From contig JAOPKD010000022.1 of NCBI GenBank assembly GCA_025517565.1, positions 1-34,847 of the forward strand: a stretch of 34,847 nt of DNA, given 5' to 3'. This DNA is from Halapricum hydrolyticum (lineage in GTDB: Archaea; Halobacteriota; Halobacteria; Halobacteriales; Haloarculaceae). The position numbers and the translations under genes were made by a program. How positions within the stretch are numbered: position 1 is the first letter of the stretch; each line of letters starts with the position of its first letter. Positions 15,411 through 23,728 of this stretch are shown here, piece after piece. Under the pieces are notes generated by a model, which was not told where the DNA came from, did not search any database, and was given only the letters and a program-made list of their open reading frames with translations.

Positions 15411-16774
15411 CAGAGGACGTACTCCGATTCGTGGAGCTGGACGTACGCACCGTCCCGGAACCCGCGGCGAGTCCACTTGTAGCGTGCGATCAGCGACAGC
15501 CCGTCGAGCCCCGATCGGAGTGCCTGTCGATACCGCGACCCCTCGACTGAGAGCATCCGGTCGACGGTGGCGAGCGTCTCGTCCCAGTCTCTCGGACCCA
15601 CATCGCGGGCCATCTCGGCGAGAGTGACGCTGCGCAGCACCTCGTCGCCGACGGCGCGCTGCCACTCGCGGTTGTACCGATCGAGGTCGTCCGTGGCGGC
15701 GAGCCGGCCGGCGATCTTGCCGGTCCGGACGGCGACGTGATCACCGCCCTCGTGGAAGGCAGAGGTCGCACCCATCGCGCCGCCGACGACCGCGACGTTC
15801 GCACGTGTCGGCGACTCGATCGGCCGCGTCGAGGAGATGGGATACGCCTCGGTCCCGCCGCGCTTGCCGCGGTCCTCGACCAGCGGGAAGTCCTCGAGAT
15901 CGTACTCGGGATAGCGCCACTCAAGCAGGCGTTCGAGATAGACCCGCCCGGACGGGATCCGCTCGTCGTCGGGCTCCAGCAACGCGTAGTCGTCACGGTT
16001 GTCGACGGCGTCGATGTCCATGTCGATCGGCATCGTCAGTCCGACGCGGGCGACGCTGTCGTCGTTGGGGAAAATCCACGGATACGCCGTGTGCCCGGGG
16101 ATGACGCCCCACCAGAACTTGATCAGGTCGGGATCGAACAACTCCTCGGGGATCCGGCGGTGTTCCTGGTAGGCGATGTGATTCGCCTCCTTGGGGCCCA
16201 GAAGCGAGGCGACCGATCGATCCGCGGGCATGAACTGATCAAGCGCATCGATCGTAACGGTCCGCTGGGGACCGTCCGCGAGCACGAGCGCGTCGGCCTC
16301 GAGTTGCTCGCCGTCGGCGAATGTCAGCGTGTGCGTGAACGACCCGGCGTCGAAGGTCGATTCGACGTCAGAGACGCTCGTCCCGACGTCGTAGGAAGCC
16401 CCTGCCGCCTCGGCTTCCTCCCGGAGCCAGTCGTCGAATCGGGCGCGATGGAAGGTAAACCCGAAGCCGTCGTAGCTGGCGTCGATCCCGGTATCGCGCA
16501 GCGTCACGGACTCGCTTGGTCCGGCAAAAAAGGCCCCGTCGAGCTCGCTCAGGATGATCTCCTCGGGGATCTCCTCGGGTTCGTAGTCCATGAGATCGAC
16601 CCAGTAATCGAGCATCCCGGCTGCGTCGGTCGAGTCTGGGCCCAGCCGTTCCCGGTCGGCCCGTGGCACTCCTTTCTCGACGACGAGCGTGTCCGCACCG
16701 GCGTCGGCAGCGGCCTTCGCTGCGGAGGATCCCGCCGGACCACCGCCGACGATCGCGACGTCGACTCGTTCCAT
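15410..16774 (-). CDS. Geranylgeranyl reductase family FAD-dependent oxidoreductase
   Basis: A 454-residue flavoprotein. The N-terminus holds the FAD-binding GGGPAGSSAA (about 10-19) and an acidic strand end (VVEKG). The middle has the VLADGP motif, and a second FAD contact, VAVVGGAMGATSAFHEGG, lies near 330. The order matches the geranylgeranyl/digeranylgeranylglycerophospholipid reductases that saturate isoprenoid chains of archaeal lipids. Family members also reduce carotenoid or quinone side chains, so this may not be the main lipid enzyme. Followed by a one-base-overlapping small membrane protein. Divergent from the D-2-hydroxyacid dehydrogenase. Confidence 0.8.
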   Translation of the reverse strand: MERVDVAIVGGGPAGSSAAKAAADAGADTLVVEKGVPRADRERLGPDSTDAAGMLDYWVDLMDYEPEEIPEEIILSELDGAFFAGPSESVTLRDTGIDASYDGFGFTFHRARFDDWLREEAEAAGASYDVGTSVSDVESTFDAGSFTHTLTFADGEQLEADALVLADGPQRTVTIDALDQFMPADRSVASLLGPKEANHIAYQEHRRIPEELFDPDLIKFWWGVIPGHTAYPWIFPNDDSVARVGLTMPIDMDIDAVDNRDDYALLEPDDERIPSGRVYLERLLEWRYPEYDLEDFPLVEDRGKRGGTEAYPISSTRPIESPTRANVAVVGGAMGATSAFHEGGDHVAVRTGKIAGRLAATDDLDRYNREWQRAVGDEVLRSVTLAEMARDVGPRDWDETLATVDRMLSVEGSRYRQALRSGLDGLSLIARYKWTRRGFRDGAYVQLHESEYVL

Positions 16775-16880
16775 ACGCGTACCCCGGCCCGTCGGTAGTT
16801 AAATCTCGTGACATCGCGTTGGCGACGGTGTCGGGAAACGCGAGCATTGACATGTGCGACCCTCGTTTGTCCGAGCAACG

Positions 16881-17840
16881 ATGTCAGAGTTACCCGAGGT
16901 TCTCGTCCTCCCGCAGAAGCCACACGGGATTCCAGTCGAGTCGCTCGTCGAGTCGCTGCGCGAGCGGTACGACGGGACGGTATCGCTGGCCCGGACGAAC
17001 GACGCGATCGACGAAGCACTGCCCGACGCGAGCGTCGTCGTCGGCAACTACATCTCGACCGACAGGCTCGATCGGGCCGACTCGCTGGAGTTGTTCGCCT
17101 GCTCGTATGCCGGCACCGATCACCTGCCGCTGTCGGAGCTGACAGAGCGGGGCGTGACGGTGACGAATGCCGGCGGCGTCCACGCCTCGAACGTCGCCGA
17201 ACACGCGGTCGGCTCGCTGCTTTCGCTGATCCGGGGGTTCTTCCGGGCGCGTCGCCAGCAACGCAACCACGAGTGGCGTAACTTCCAGATGGGTGAACTC
17301 GCAGGGCGGACCGTCACCGTCGTGGGACTGGGCGCGATCGGCTCGGCGATCGCCCGACGACTCCAGCCGTTCGACGTGGACCTCCGCGCGATTCGCCACA
17401 CGCCGGAGAAGGGTGGCCCCGTCGACTCGGTGTTCGGCTACGGCGAAGCCGAGGCTGCGCTGGCCGGTGCCGAGGGGGTCGTGCTCGCGTGCCCGCTGAC
17501 CGAGACGACCGAGGGACTGCTCGGCCGGGACGAATTCGACCTCCTCGATCCCGACGCGGTCGTCGTCAACGTCGCCCGCGGCGGCGTGATCGAGACCGAC
17601 GCGCTGGTGGACGCGCTCCGGTGGAATCACATTCGGGGGGCCGCCCTGGACGTGACCGATCCGGAACCGCTGCCGTCCGATCACCCGCTCTGGGACTTCG
17701 AGAACGTCCTGATCACGCCACACAACGGCGGCTACACGCCCGAGTACTACGATCGGCTGGCCGACATCGTCGTCGAGAACGTCGAACGCGCGGTCGAATC
17801 CAGGGAGTGGACCGGACTCCGGAATCAGGTCGTCCCCTGA
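16881..17840 (+). CDS. D-isomer-specific 2-hydroxyacid dehydrogenase
   Basis: A 319-residue NAD(P)-dependent dehydrogenase interconverting a 2-keto acid and a D-2-hydroxy acid. It shows the Rossmann motif VGLGAIGS (about 146-153), the substrate Arg in VNVARGG, the Glu in DVTDPEPLP and the catalytic His in ITPHNGG, all in family order. ATG 16881 (MSELPEVL) is taken because the upstream in-frame ATG at 16854 adds residues outside the fold. The physiological substrate is not evident. Its end overlaps the convergent small membrane protein gene by 16 bp. Confidence 0.9.
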   Translation: MSELPEVLVLPQKPHGIPVESLVESLRERYDGTVSLARTNDAIDEALPDASVVVGNYISTDRLDRADSLELFACSYAGTDHLPLSELTERGVTVTNAGGVHASNVAEHAVGSLLSLIRGFFRARRQQRNHEWRNFQMGELAGRTVTVVGLGAIGSAIARRLQPFDVDLRAIRHTPEKGGPVDSVFGYGEAEAALAGAEGVVLACPLTETTEGLLGRDEFDLLDPDAVVVNVARGGVIETDALVDALRWNHIRGAALDVTDPEPLPSDHPLWDFENVLITPHNGGYTPEYYDRLADIVVENVERAVESREWTGLRNQVVP

Positions 17841-18235
17841 TCGCCGGGACGAGCGTCGCGGTAGCCGTCACGGGCTTCGAGATACCAGTACCCGAGAACG
17901 ACGAGAATGCCGATGCCAGTTGCCACACTGATAATTACCTGGTTAGATAGATCAGCCAATGCCATCATCCCATGACTAGCAATAGCCAGCGTGGCTAATC
18001 CCGCGACCAGCAGGACGGTTCGCCAGCGAGCAGTCACGGGAAAGTCAGCGTCGCTCTCGCCGACGAGAGCAAGGTACAGGTGTGCGCCGCCGAACACGAC
18101 GGCGTAGAACGACGCGAGAACGGCGGCGTTCATCGTGCTGCCGACCGGGATATCAAAAGTCACCGGCAGTGCAAACAGGAGGAGGATACCGACGAGCGCC
18201 GCAGCGATCTGTGCATTCGTTTCGCGGAGGACCAT
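17825..18235 (-). CDS. Four-helix membrane protein, unknown
   Basis: A 136-residue protein with four probable membrane helices (about 9-27, 36-58, 71-90 and 102-122) and a polar C-terminus (RDGYRDARPGDQ). I recognise no family. The last 16 bp overlap the convergent D-2-hydroxyacid dehydrogenase gene. A TATA-like TTTTATCG on the minus strand just upstream (about 18256-18263) would suit a leaderless or short-leader transcript. Confidence 0.6.
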   Translation of the reverse strand: MVLRETNAQIAAALVGILLLFALPVTFDIPVGSTMNAAVLASFYAVVFGGAHLYLALVGESDADFPVTARWRTVLLVAGLATLAIASHGMMALADLSNQVIISVATGIGILVVLGYWYLEARDGYRDARPGDQGTT

Positions 18236-18480
18236 GCTTAGAAATTACGGAGGCGCGATAAAAGTCTAGGGGGCAGACACACAAACTGTGAGTACGTGCC
18301 GGTGCAGGCTCTCGATAGCAGAGCTCCCGAGACTACCGGCCGTCACATTTCATACCGTCGATTAGAAGCCCGTGAGCAATGTCAGCCCTGCATCGGGTCG
18401 AATATCTCCACGAAGATTATAGCCGACAGTGGCAATCGATATCTCGTCATCGCGAACGTCGTTAGCCGGCAATGCGAGAC

Positions 18481-18551
18481 GGACTGCTGTCGTCCATCCG
18501 TGTCGAACCCACGACTGGGTCGGTCATGCCAGCCTATCTCCACAGCAGTCC
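18481..18551 (-). terminator. Large hairpin downstream of the PQQ-type lipoprotein gene
   Basis: Perfect ten-base arms GGACTGCTGT/ACAGCAGTCC (18481-18490 and 18542-18551) flank 51 bp that include ACCC-N6-GGGT. It starts four bases after the stop of the 18555-19625 gene in transcript direction. The 18236-18554 gap otherwise holds no gene. Confidence 0.4.
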
Positions 18552-18554
18552 GAA

Positions 18555-19625
18555 TCAGTCAGGGTGATGGCAGACGAGACGGTCGTCGACCAGGACGAGA
18601 ACGCCCGAGTCCACGCGGAACGGTCCGGCAGAGACCGTGTCGTGGGAAACCGTCCAGCGGACGCTCCCGTCGGTGGGATCGAGTTCGAAGATCGAATCGG
18701 CCGACGTCACGTACACCGCCGTCTCGTCCGCGACGATTCCCGTGAAACCACCCATTCCGGCCTCGATTCCGCCGGATTCGCCGCCGACGCGCCAGCGCCG
18801 TTCCCCGGCGTGATCGACGGCGGTTACCCGTTCGTCGCTGACTACACAGACGCCTCGATCGGTCACGTCCACCGCCTCCAGCCGGGCGTCACTCCGCCAC
18901 CGCTCCCGACCCGACGCCACCTCGACCGCGACCGTCTCCCTGTGTGTCGACACGAAAAGGAGGTCGTCGACGATCCGGACGTCGCCGGTCTCCGACGGAA
19001 CCGGACGGTTCCACTGGCGCGAGCCGTCCCGGTCGACCCGACGGAGGCGGTCGCCGTCCCGGTAGACGACGCCGCGGTGGTCGGCGGCCACGGCCGCGTC
19101 GTGACGCTGCGACGCGGGTACGTCAAGCGTCCATTGCTGACGACCGCGGCGAATCGAGCGGAGTTTGCCGGCGTCCGTGCGGACGTAGACGCGCTCGCCG
19201 CCGGCGGCTATCCCGAGCGGGGCCGAACCGATCTCGAATTCCCATCGCTCGCCGCCCTCGCCGTAGCCGTAGACTGCGTGCTCGGTCCCGACGGCCGGCG
19301 GGTCCCCGAGTGCCCTGACGCGGACCGGTTCGGGTAGCTCGTCCCGCCAGCGTCGCGTTCCAGAATCCGTTTCGAACGCGTACACGAGCCCGCGCTCGCG
19401 GAACTCGCTGCTATCGAAGTCGAAGGTTCGGGAGGAATCGACGACCGCGATCAGACGGTCCCCGACGACGTCGGCGGTCGTGATCCCGCTACCGATCCCG
19501 GCAGCTGCGATCGACAGATCTTCCGACCATCGAATGTCACCACCGCCGGGCCGATACCCACATCCGGCGAGGCCGGCGACGGTCGCGCCGGTAAGCGCCG
19601 AGAGAAACTGCCGTCGCCGGGTCAT
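18555..19625 (-). CDS. PQQ-like beta-propeller lipoprotein
   Basis: A 356-residue exported protein. The Tat motif RRRQFLSAL and lipobox LAGC (Cys near 22) predict lipid anchoring outside the cell. The rest consists of repeated blades with W and G landmarks (TRRWRDEL, GERWEFEI, RQQWTLDV, SRQWNRPV, RERWRSDA, ERRWRVGG, SVRWTVSH), seven in all, typical of PQQ-binding-like/BamB-type propellers that usually bind proteins rather than PQQ. Its start overlaps the HtpX stop (ATGA), so it may act with that protease in envelope quality control. This role is inferred. Confidence 0.8.
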   Translation of the reverse strand: MTRRRQFLSALTGATVAGLAGCGYRPGGGDIRWSEDLSIAAAGIGSGITTADVVGDRLIAVVDSSRTFDFDSSEFRERGLVYAFETDSGTRRWRDELPEPVRVRALGDPPAVGTEHAVYGYGEGGERWEFEIGSAPLGIAAGGERVYVRTDAGKLRSIRRGRQQWTLDVPASQRHDAAVAADHRGVVYRDGDRLRRVDRDGSRQWNRPVPSETGDVRIVDDLLFVSTHRETVAVEVASGRERWRSDARLEAVDVTDRGVCVVSDERVTAVDHAGERRWRVGGESGGIEAGMGGFTGIVADETAVYVTSADSIFELDPTDGSVRWTVSHDTVSAGPFRVDSGVLVLVDDRLVCHHPD

Positions 19626-20647
19626 AGTGAGTCACGGGAGATCGACTGCAGGTGATCGATTCGTTCCCCTGTCGAGGGGTGAGTCGCCGGGAAGATGTCG
19701 TTGCTGATCAGCTCGCGATCTTCGCCGAACTGGTAGTCGTCGATCGGCGCGACGTACAGCGCTTCGAGACCGCCGTCAACCTCACGGAGATCGCGATCGG
19801 CCACGTCGCTCATCTCCTCGTCGACCGTCCGGAGTGCGGACGCGAGCGCCGCCGGATCGCCGGTGATCGCCGCTGCACCGCGGTCGGCGGCGTACTCGCG
19901 ATACTGCGAGAGCGTCCGAAAGAGCGTGAAACTCGCCAGCCAGAACAGCGCCGAGATGGCCATCGTAACGATCGCGCTGACGACCAGGACGACGATCGCG
20001 ACGAACAGTCCCTTCGCCCCGTCGCCGTCTGTGTGTCGGAACGATCCGAGGACGTGAAAGACGCCCTTGAGGACGTAGAACGCGCCGATCGCGACGAGGT
20101 AGGTCAGCGACGGCAGGAAGTACGCCAGCGACATCACGGACACGTCGCGGTTCTTGACGTGTGCGAGTTCGTGTGCGAGCACGGCGTCGAGTTCCGCGTC
20201 GTCGAGCGCCTCGAGTGCGCCCTCGGTGACGACGACGGTCGCGGTCGACGGCCGCACGCCGACGGTGAACGCGTTGGGGACGTCTGACCGGCTCACGGCG
20301 ACGCGAGGGGGTTCGACCTCGGCGATCTGTGCGAGACGCTGGACGCGCCGATGGAGATCCGGTCGCTCATCGGCATCGACGCGCCTGGCGCTGACCGACC
20401 GGAGCGCGACCGAGTCCCCGTACCGATACTGGACGGCCAGGCCAACGAGGACGACGCCGACGGCGAGCCAGGGCCGGACGTAGACCTCACCGTTGTACGG
20501 CTTCCCGGTCGCCCAGGAGAGCAGATCCAGCCCCACGGCGTTGATCGCGAAGACGAACGCGTAGATGAACGCCACCGGCAGTGTGAGGACCAGTGCGAGT
20601 GCGACCCCCATCCGGACCGTCAGTCCGGAATCTGTGTCCCATTTCAT
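19622..20647 (-). CDS. htpX: M48 family membrane zinc metalloprotease HtpX
   Basis: A 341-residue membrane protease. Two N-terminal helices (about 12-40 and 58-75) precede the zinc site HELAHVKNRD (near 160). Two more helices follow (about 175-200 and 215-245), then the third-ligand region EYAADRGAAAITGDP. This is the standard HtpX layout for degrading damaged membrane proteins. ATG 20647 is chosen over the adjacent GTG at 20650. A TATA-like AAGTATTAAT (about 20687-20697) lies upstream. The stop overlaps the PQQ-type lipoprotein start, so the two are co-translated. Confidence 0.9.
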   Translation of the reverse strand: MKWDTDSGLTVRMGVALALVLTLPVAFIYAFVFAINAVGLDLLSWATGKPYNGEVYVRPWLAVGVVLVGLAVQYRYGDSVALRSVSARRVDADERPDLHRRVQRLAQIAEVEPPRVAVSRSDVPNAFTVGVRPSTATVVVTEGALEALDDAELDAVLAHELAHVKNRDVSVMSLAYFLPSLTYLVAIGAFYVLKGVFHVLGSFRHTDGDGAKGLFVAIVVLVVSAIVTMAISALFWLASFTLFRTLSQYREYAADRGAAAITGDPAALASALRTVDEEMSDVADRDLREVDGGLEALYVAPIDDYQFGEDRELISNDIFPATHPSTGERIDHLQSISRDSL

Positions 20648-20714
20648 CACAGCCCACGAGCGTTGTGCGAAACGATGGCGGTCGAAGATTAATACTTTAT
20701 CGTCGACGCCGCGG

Positions 20715-22304
20715 CTACTCGAACGACGCCGAAACCGCGTCAGCGAGGACCCCCGGTTTGCGGTAGTGTTTGCTCACGGGCGGAATCTCCCGATCGAGGT
20801 CGAGCAGCTCGTAGACGGCGGTCATCGCCGTGCGAACCGAGTACTCGACGGTGAACACGACGTCGCGCGGGAGGTCGGCGTACTGTCCGAGGAACGCCAG
20901 GTTGCGCGAGCTGTCGGGGACGACCGCCGGCCGGTCGCCGGACGTCCGGGGCTGGAAATGGGCCGTGATGAACGGCATCATGCACGGCACGCAGTCGACG
21001 CCCTCCAGGATCTCCGGCAGTCGGTCCGCACACTGGAGGTGATAACACAGCTCTTCGAGGATCTCCCGGCCGGTACACTCGGACATCTTCTTCTCGACGT
21101 AGTCGCCCTCCCGATCCGGGAACAGGGCGTAGCCCCAGAAGATCTTCACGTCGTCGGGCTGGTTCGCGAAGTGCGGCTGCGCGGCGACGACAGTCGACAT
21201 GAGCCAGGACGAGTCGACGTAGGTCACCAGCCCGTTGCCGGGCTCCTCGTCGGTGAACTCGACGATGTGATCGAACAGGTCCGTGTTGTGCAGCGTCACG
21301 GTGAACGACTCCCACTTGGTCTCCTGGACGTTACCGGCGAAGACCTCGGGGTCGCCGAATCCGGGGTTGTCAGCGGCGATCGACCGCCACAGCTCCCAGG
21401 ACGCGCCGGTCTCGTTCGTCTCGGGGGCCTCGTCCCACGCGCCGAGGTCCGACCCGTCAGTCATCGAGCCGTTGGTGAAAAAGACCATATCCGTGGGCTC
21501 GACCCCAATGCGCTCGGTTCCGCCGTCGGTCTCGCAGTGGAGTCGCTCGACGGTCCGGCCCGCTCGCGAGGTGACGATGTCCATGTCGGTGACGCGACAG
21601 TCGTACTGGAAGTCGACGCCACGGTCCTCGAGCCACCGTCGCAGCGGCAGGATCATCGAGTCGTACTGGTTGTACTTGGTCCGGTCGATCCCCTCCATCG
21701 TGTGCAGCCGGGGGAACTCGTGGAGGAAGCGGTACATGTACCGGCGGACCTCGGCGACGCTGTGCCAGGGCTGGAAGGCGAAGATCGTCGCCCACACGTA
21801 CCAGAAGTTCGTCTCGAAGAAGTCGTCGCCGAACCACTCCTCGATCCGGGTGTCCCCGAGTCGCTCCTCGGGCGTGAGCAGCAGTCGAACCAGCGAGATC
21901 CGGTGGCGGGTCTCCAGCTGGAACTGCGAGGCGTCGAGATGGGTGCCGTCCTCGATCAGTCGCGCCTCTGCGTAGGACGGGTGTTTCGCGTTGAACCGGT
22001 TCATCTCCTCTTTGACCGAAATGCTGTCGTCCTCCAGGGCGGGGATCGTCCGGAAGAGGTCCCAGGTACACTCGTAGGCGGGGAAGTTGAACATGCGCCC
22101 GCCCCGGATGACGTAGCCTTCCTCGGGGTCGCCCGCGCCGTCCATCGCCCCGCCGACGATGTCGAGTTTCTCGTAGACGTGGACGTTCTCGCCGGGCACG
22201 TTGCCATCACGGATCAGAAACGCCGCAGCCGCCAGCCCGGCGATTCCGCCGCCGACGACGTGGGCCTCCCGGTCGGCGACGTGCGGCGTCTGTTCAACAG
22301 GCAT
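20715..22304 (-). CDS. ohyA: Oleate hydratase (FAD-dependent fatty acid hydratase)
   Basis: A 529-residue flavoprotein adding water to the cis double bond of unsaturated fatty acids to give hydroxy fatty acids. Family features in order: FAD motif GGGIAGLAAAAFL (about 18-30), the YEKLDIVGGAMD segment, RGGRMFNFPAYECTWDL (about 67-83), FFTNGSMTDGS in the middle and MPFITAHFQPR near the C-terminus. Length fits. Archaea have no fatty-acid membranes, so the enzyme probably acts on external or host-derived fatty acids, possibly as detoxification or feeding. The Bat-like regulator lies 265 bp upstream on the same strand, with two palindromes between. Confidence 0.85.
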   Translation of the reverse strand: MPVEQTPHVADREAHVVGGGIAGLAAAAFLIRDGNVPGENVHVYEKLDIVGGAMDGAGDPEEGYVIRGGRMFNFPAYECTWDLFRTIPALEDDSISVKEEMNRFNAKHPSYAEARLIEDGTHLDASQFQLETRHRISLVRLLLTPEERLGDTRIEEWFGDDFFETNFWYVWATIFAFQPWHSVAEVRRYMYRFLHEFPRLHTMEGIDRTKYNQYDSMILPLRRWLEDRGVDFQYDCRVTDMDIVTSRAGRTVERLHCETDGGTERIGVEPTDMVFFTNGSMTDGSDLGAWDEAPETNETGASWELWRSIAADNPGFGDPEVFAGNVQETKWESFTVTLHNTDLFDHIVEFTDEEPGNGLVTYVDSSWLMSTVVAAQPHFANQPDDVKIFWGYALFPDREGDYVEKKMSECTGREILEELCYHLQCADRLPEILEGVDCVPCMMPFITAHFQPRTSGDRPAVVPDSSRNLAFLGQYADLPRDVVFTVEYSVRTAMTAVYELLDLDREIPPVSKHYRKPGVLADAVSASFE

Positions 22305-22476
22305 GCGATCCCTCCGGCGTCGCGTTCGTCCGGACGCGCTGGTGTGCCGATCCGCGGTCTGTGCTCGCCTGCGGTGGTGATAGCGTGGTCATGGATCCTC
22401 CAGTTCTGTGCCGACCAGACGGTATGCCCGACGTCTCGCCACAGCGAAACGTAGGCCGGCCGCGGCGCTAACGCTT

Positions 22477-22523
22477 TGCAGGATATATCCTGCAGTTCAA
22501 GCTCATCTGCACGGCCATGCAGA
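22477..22523. promoter_or_regulatory. Two palindromes upstream of oleate hydratase
   Basis: TGCAGGATATATCCTGCA at 22477-22494 is a perfect 18-bp palindrome with a TATA-like centre (GATATATC). TCTGCA-N6-TGCAGA at 22506-22523 is a second inverted repeat built from the same TGCA half-site. More CTGCA motifs occur up to 22562. They lie between the Bat-like regulator gene and oleate hydratase and are good candidate operators or promoter elements. If the TATA is used, the leader would be about 150 nt. Confidence 0.55.
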
Positions 22524-22569
22524 CTCTCCCGGCGTTGCAGCTCAGGCTCGTCCAACCTTGCAGTGCGAA

Positions 22570-23214
22570 TCACTCCGCGCTGGCGATCGTGTGACCGACG
22601 AGCCGGCGCTGGCCGCGCCGGAGTCGCTCGGACAGCGCCGAGGTCGTCGTCTCGAGTTCCGCGGCGACGTCGGACAGGTCGGCTTCCCGGGGCACGTCGA
22701 AATAGCCCATCTCGTGGGCGGTGAGCAGCGCCTCGTGCTGGGCAGCGGTGAGACCGTAGTCGTCGGTCCGGTCGGTCTCGGCCTCGAAAACGCGCCGGGG
22801 TCGGAACTCGACGCCCGTGTTTCCACACGCGGTCCGGAACGTGTCCAGCGCGTCCCGGTCGGCGAACTGCGCACTGACTCGCCAGCCGCGACCGGTCACG
22901 ACCGCGCCCATGGGGTGGGTCCGGAGGTCGACGAGTCGCGTGTAGACGTCGGCGTGTGCCGTATCGAGAGTGACCCGATAGCGCGACTCGACGACGGCCG
23001 ACTCGAGGGCGACGTACTCCGGGATCGGGTCGGCGTCGTCCATGACCTCTTCGAGGCGGGCCGGATCGACGCCGGTCGTCGAGAACACGACGGCGGGCGC
23101 GCCCGCCGTCCCCGAGACCACGTCGTCGATCGTGAGGATCGTATCGAGAGCCGCCGCGACGCCAGTCAGCGGCAACTCCGCCGACAGGAGTTCGAACTCG
23201 CAGACGACGCTCAT
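22570..23214 (-). CDS. Bat-like (bacterio-opsin activator HTH_10) transcription regulator
   Basis: A 214-residue regulator. The N-terminal about 150 residues form the sensory-type domain found in haloarchaeal Bat-like proteins (MSVVCEFELLSAELPLTGVA...). The C-terminal HTH_10 reads LTAAQHEALLTAHEMGYFDV, then SDVAAELETTTSALSERLRR, the exact family pattern. ATG 23214 is used because the upstream alternative adds five residues beyond the conserved start. Same strand and just upstream of oleate hydratase, so it may control that gene through the palindromes in the gap. This is inference. Confidence 0.8.
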   Translation of the reverse strand: MSVVCEFELLSAELPLTGVAAALDTILTIDDVVSGTAGAPAVVFSTTGVDPARLEEVMDDADPIPEYVALESAVVESRYRVTLDTAHADVYTRLVDLRTHPMGAVVTGRGWRVSAQFADRDALDTFRTACGNTGVEFRPRRVFEAETDRTDDYGLTAAQHEALLTAHEMGYFDVPREADLSDVAAELETTTSALSERLRRGQRRLVGHTIASAE

Positions 23215-23465
23215 ATACTGTGCTTGCACGGGCCGGGACTTATACTGCCGGCTGTAACTTTTCGAAATGATTCGGCACGAGGTTGTGCCGAATATCTTTA
23301 CGAACGTACAGCCGGCAGTATTAACCGCGACGAGGAGGCCGGCAGAAGGGAAGCCGTGTTCGTCCCGTCGCAGACGGAACAGATGCGAGAGCCGTCACGT
23401 CGCTCTGCTCTGTCCGCGATGTGCGTTCATCGTATCAGTCCGAAAGAATCTTAGGGATCGTTAAT

Positions 23466-23717
23466 ATGTCAAGAACTATGAATGACGCTGACTGGCACGC
23501 CGTAGGTGTCGCGTTTGCGGTTGTGATAACGTTCGTAGTTCTCATCTTCGTGTCAGGTCCGGTCGGGCTGCTGTTCGGATTCGCGGTGGTGCTGGTCGTC
23601 GGTGCCGTCAGGAGCCAGTCGAAACAGCAACAGCGGCGTCAGGAGGCACTCGAAGAGCGCGTCGAGCAACTCGAAGCCGAACTCGAAAAGTCCGAGACTG
23701 ACGACGGAGAGCAGTGA
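23466..23717 (+). CDS. Small membrane protein with coiled-coil tail, unknown
   Basis: An 83-residue protein with two hydrophobic helices (about 13-32 and 34-47) followed by a charged coiled coil (QSKQQQRRQEALEERVEQLE, then AELEKSE). An alternative ATG at 23478 is possible; the common haloarchaeal form would keep either. It ends 11 bp before the convergent asd stop. No known function. Confidence 0.6.
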   Translation: MSRTMNDADWHAVGVAFAVVITFVVLIFVSGPVGLLFGFAVVLVVGAVRSQSKQQQRRQEALEERVEQLEAELEKSETDDGEQ

Positions 23718-23728
23718 TCGCCGCGTGC

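Noticed and set aside
18481..18551. 71-nt element resembling a tRNA (matching ends and GTTCGA)
   Set aside because: The GTTCGA is too far from the 3' end, the T stem does not pair, and the end stem is ten base pairs.
20565..22454. Very long frame opposite oleate hydratase and HtpX
   Set aside because: A GC-bias shadow; the opposite strand carries complete conserved families.
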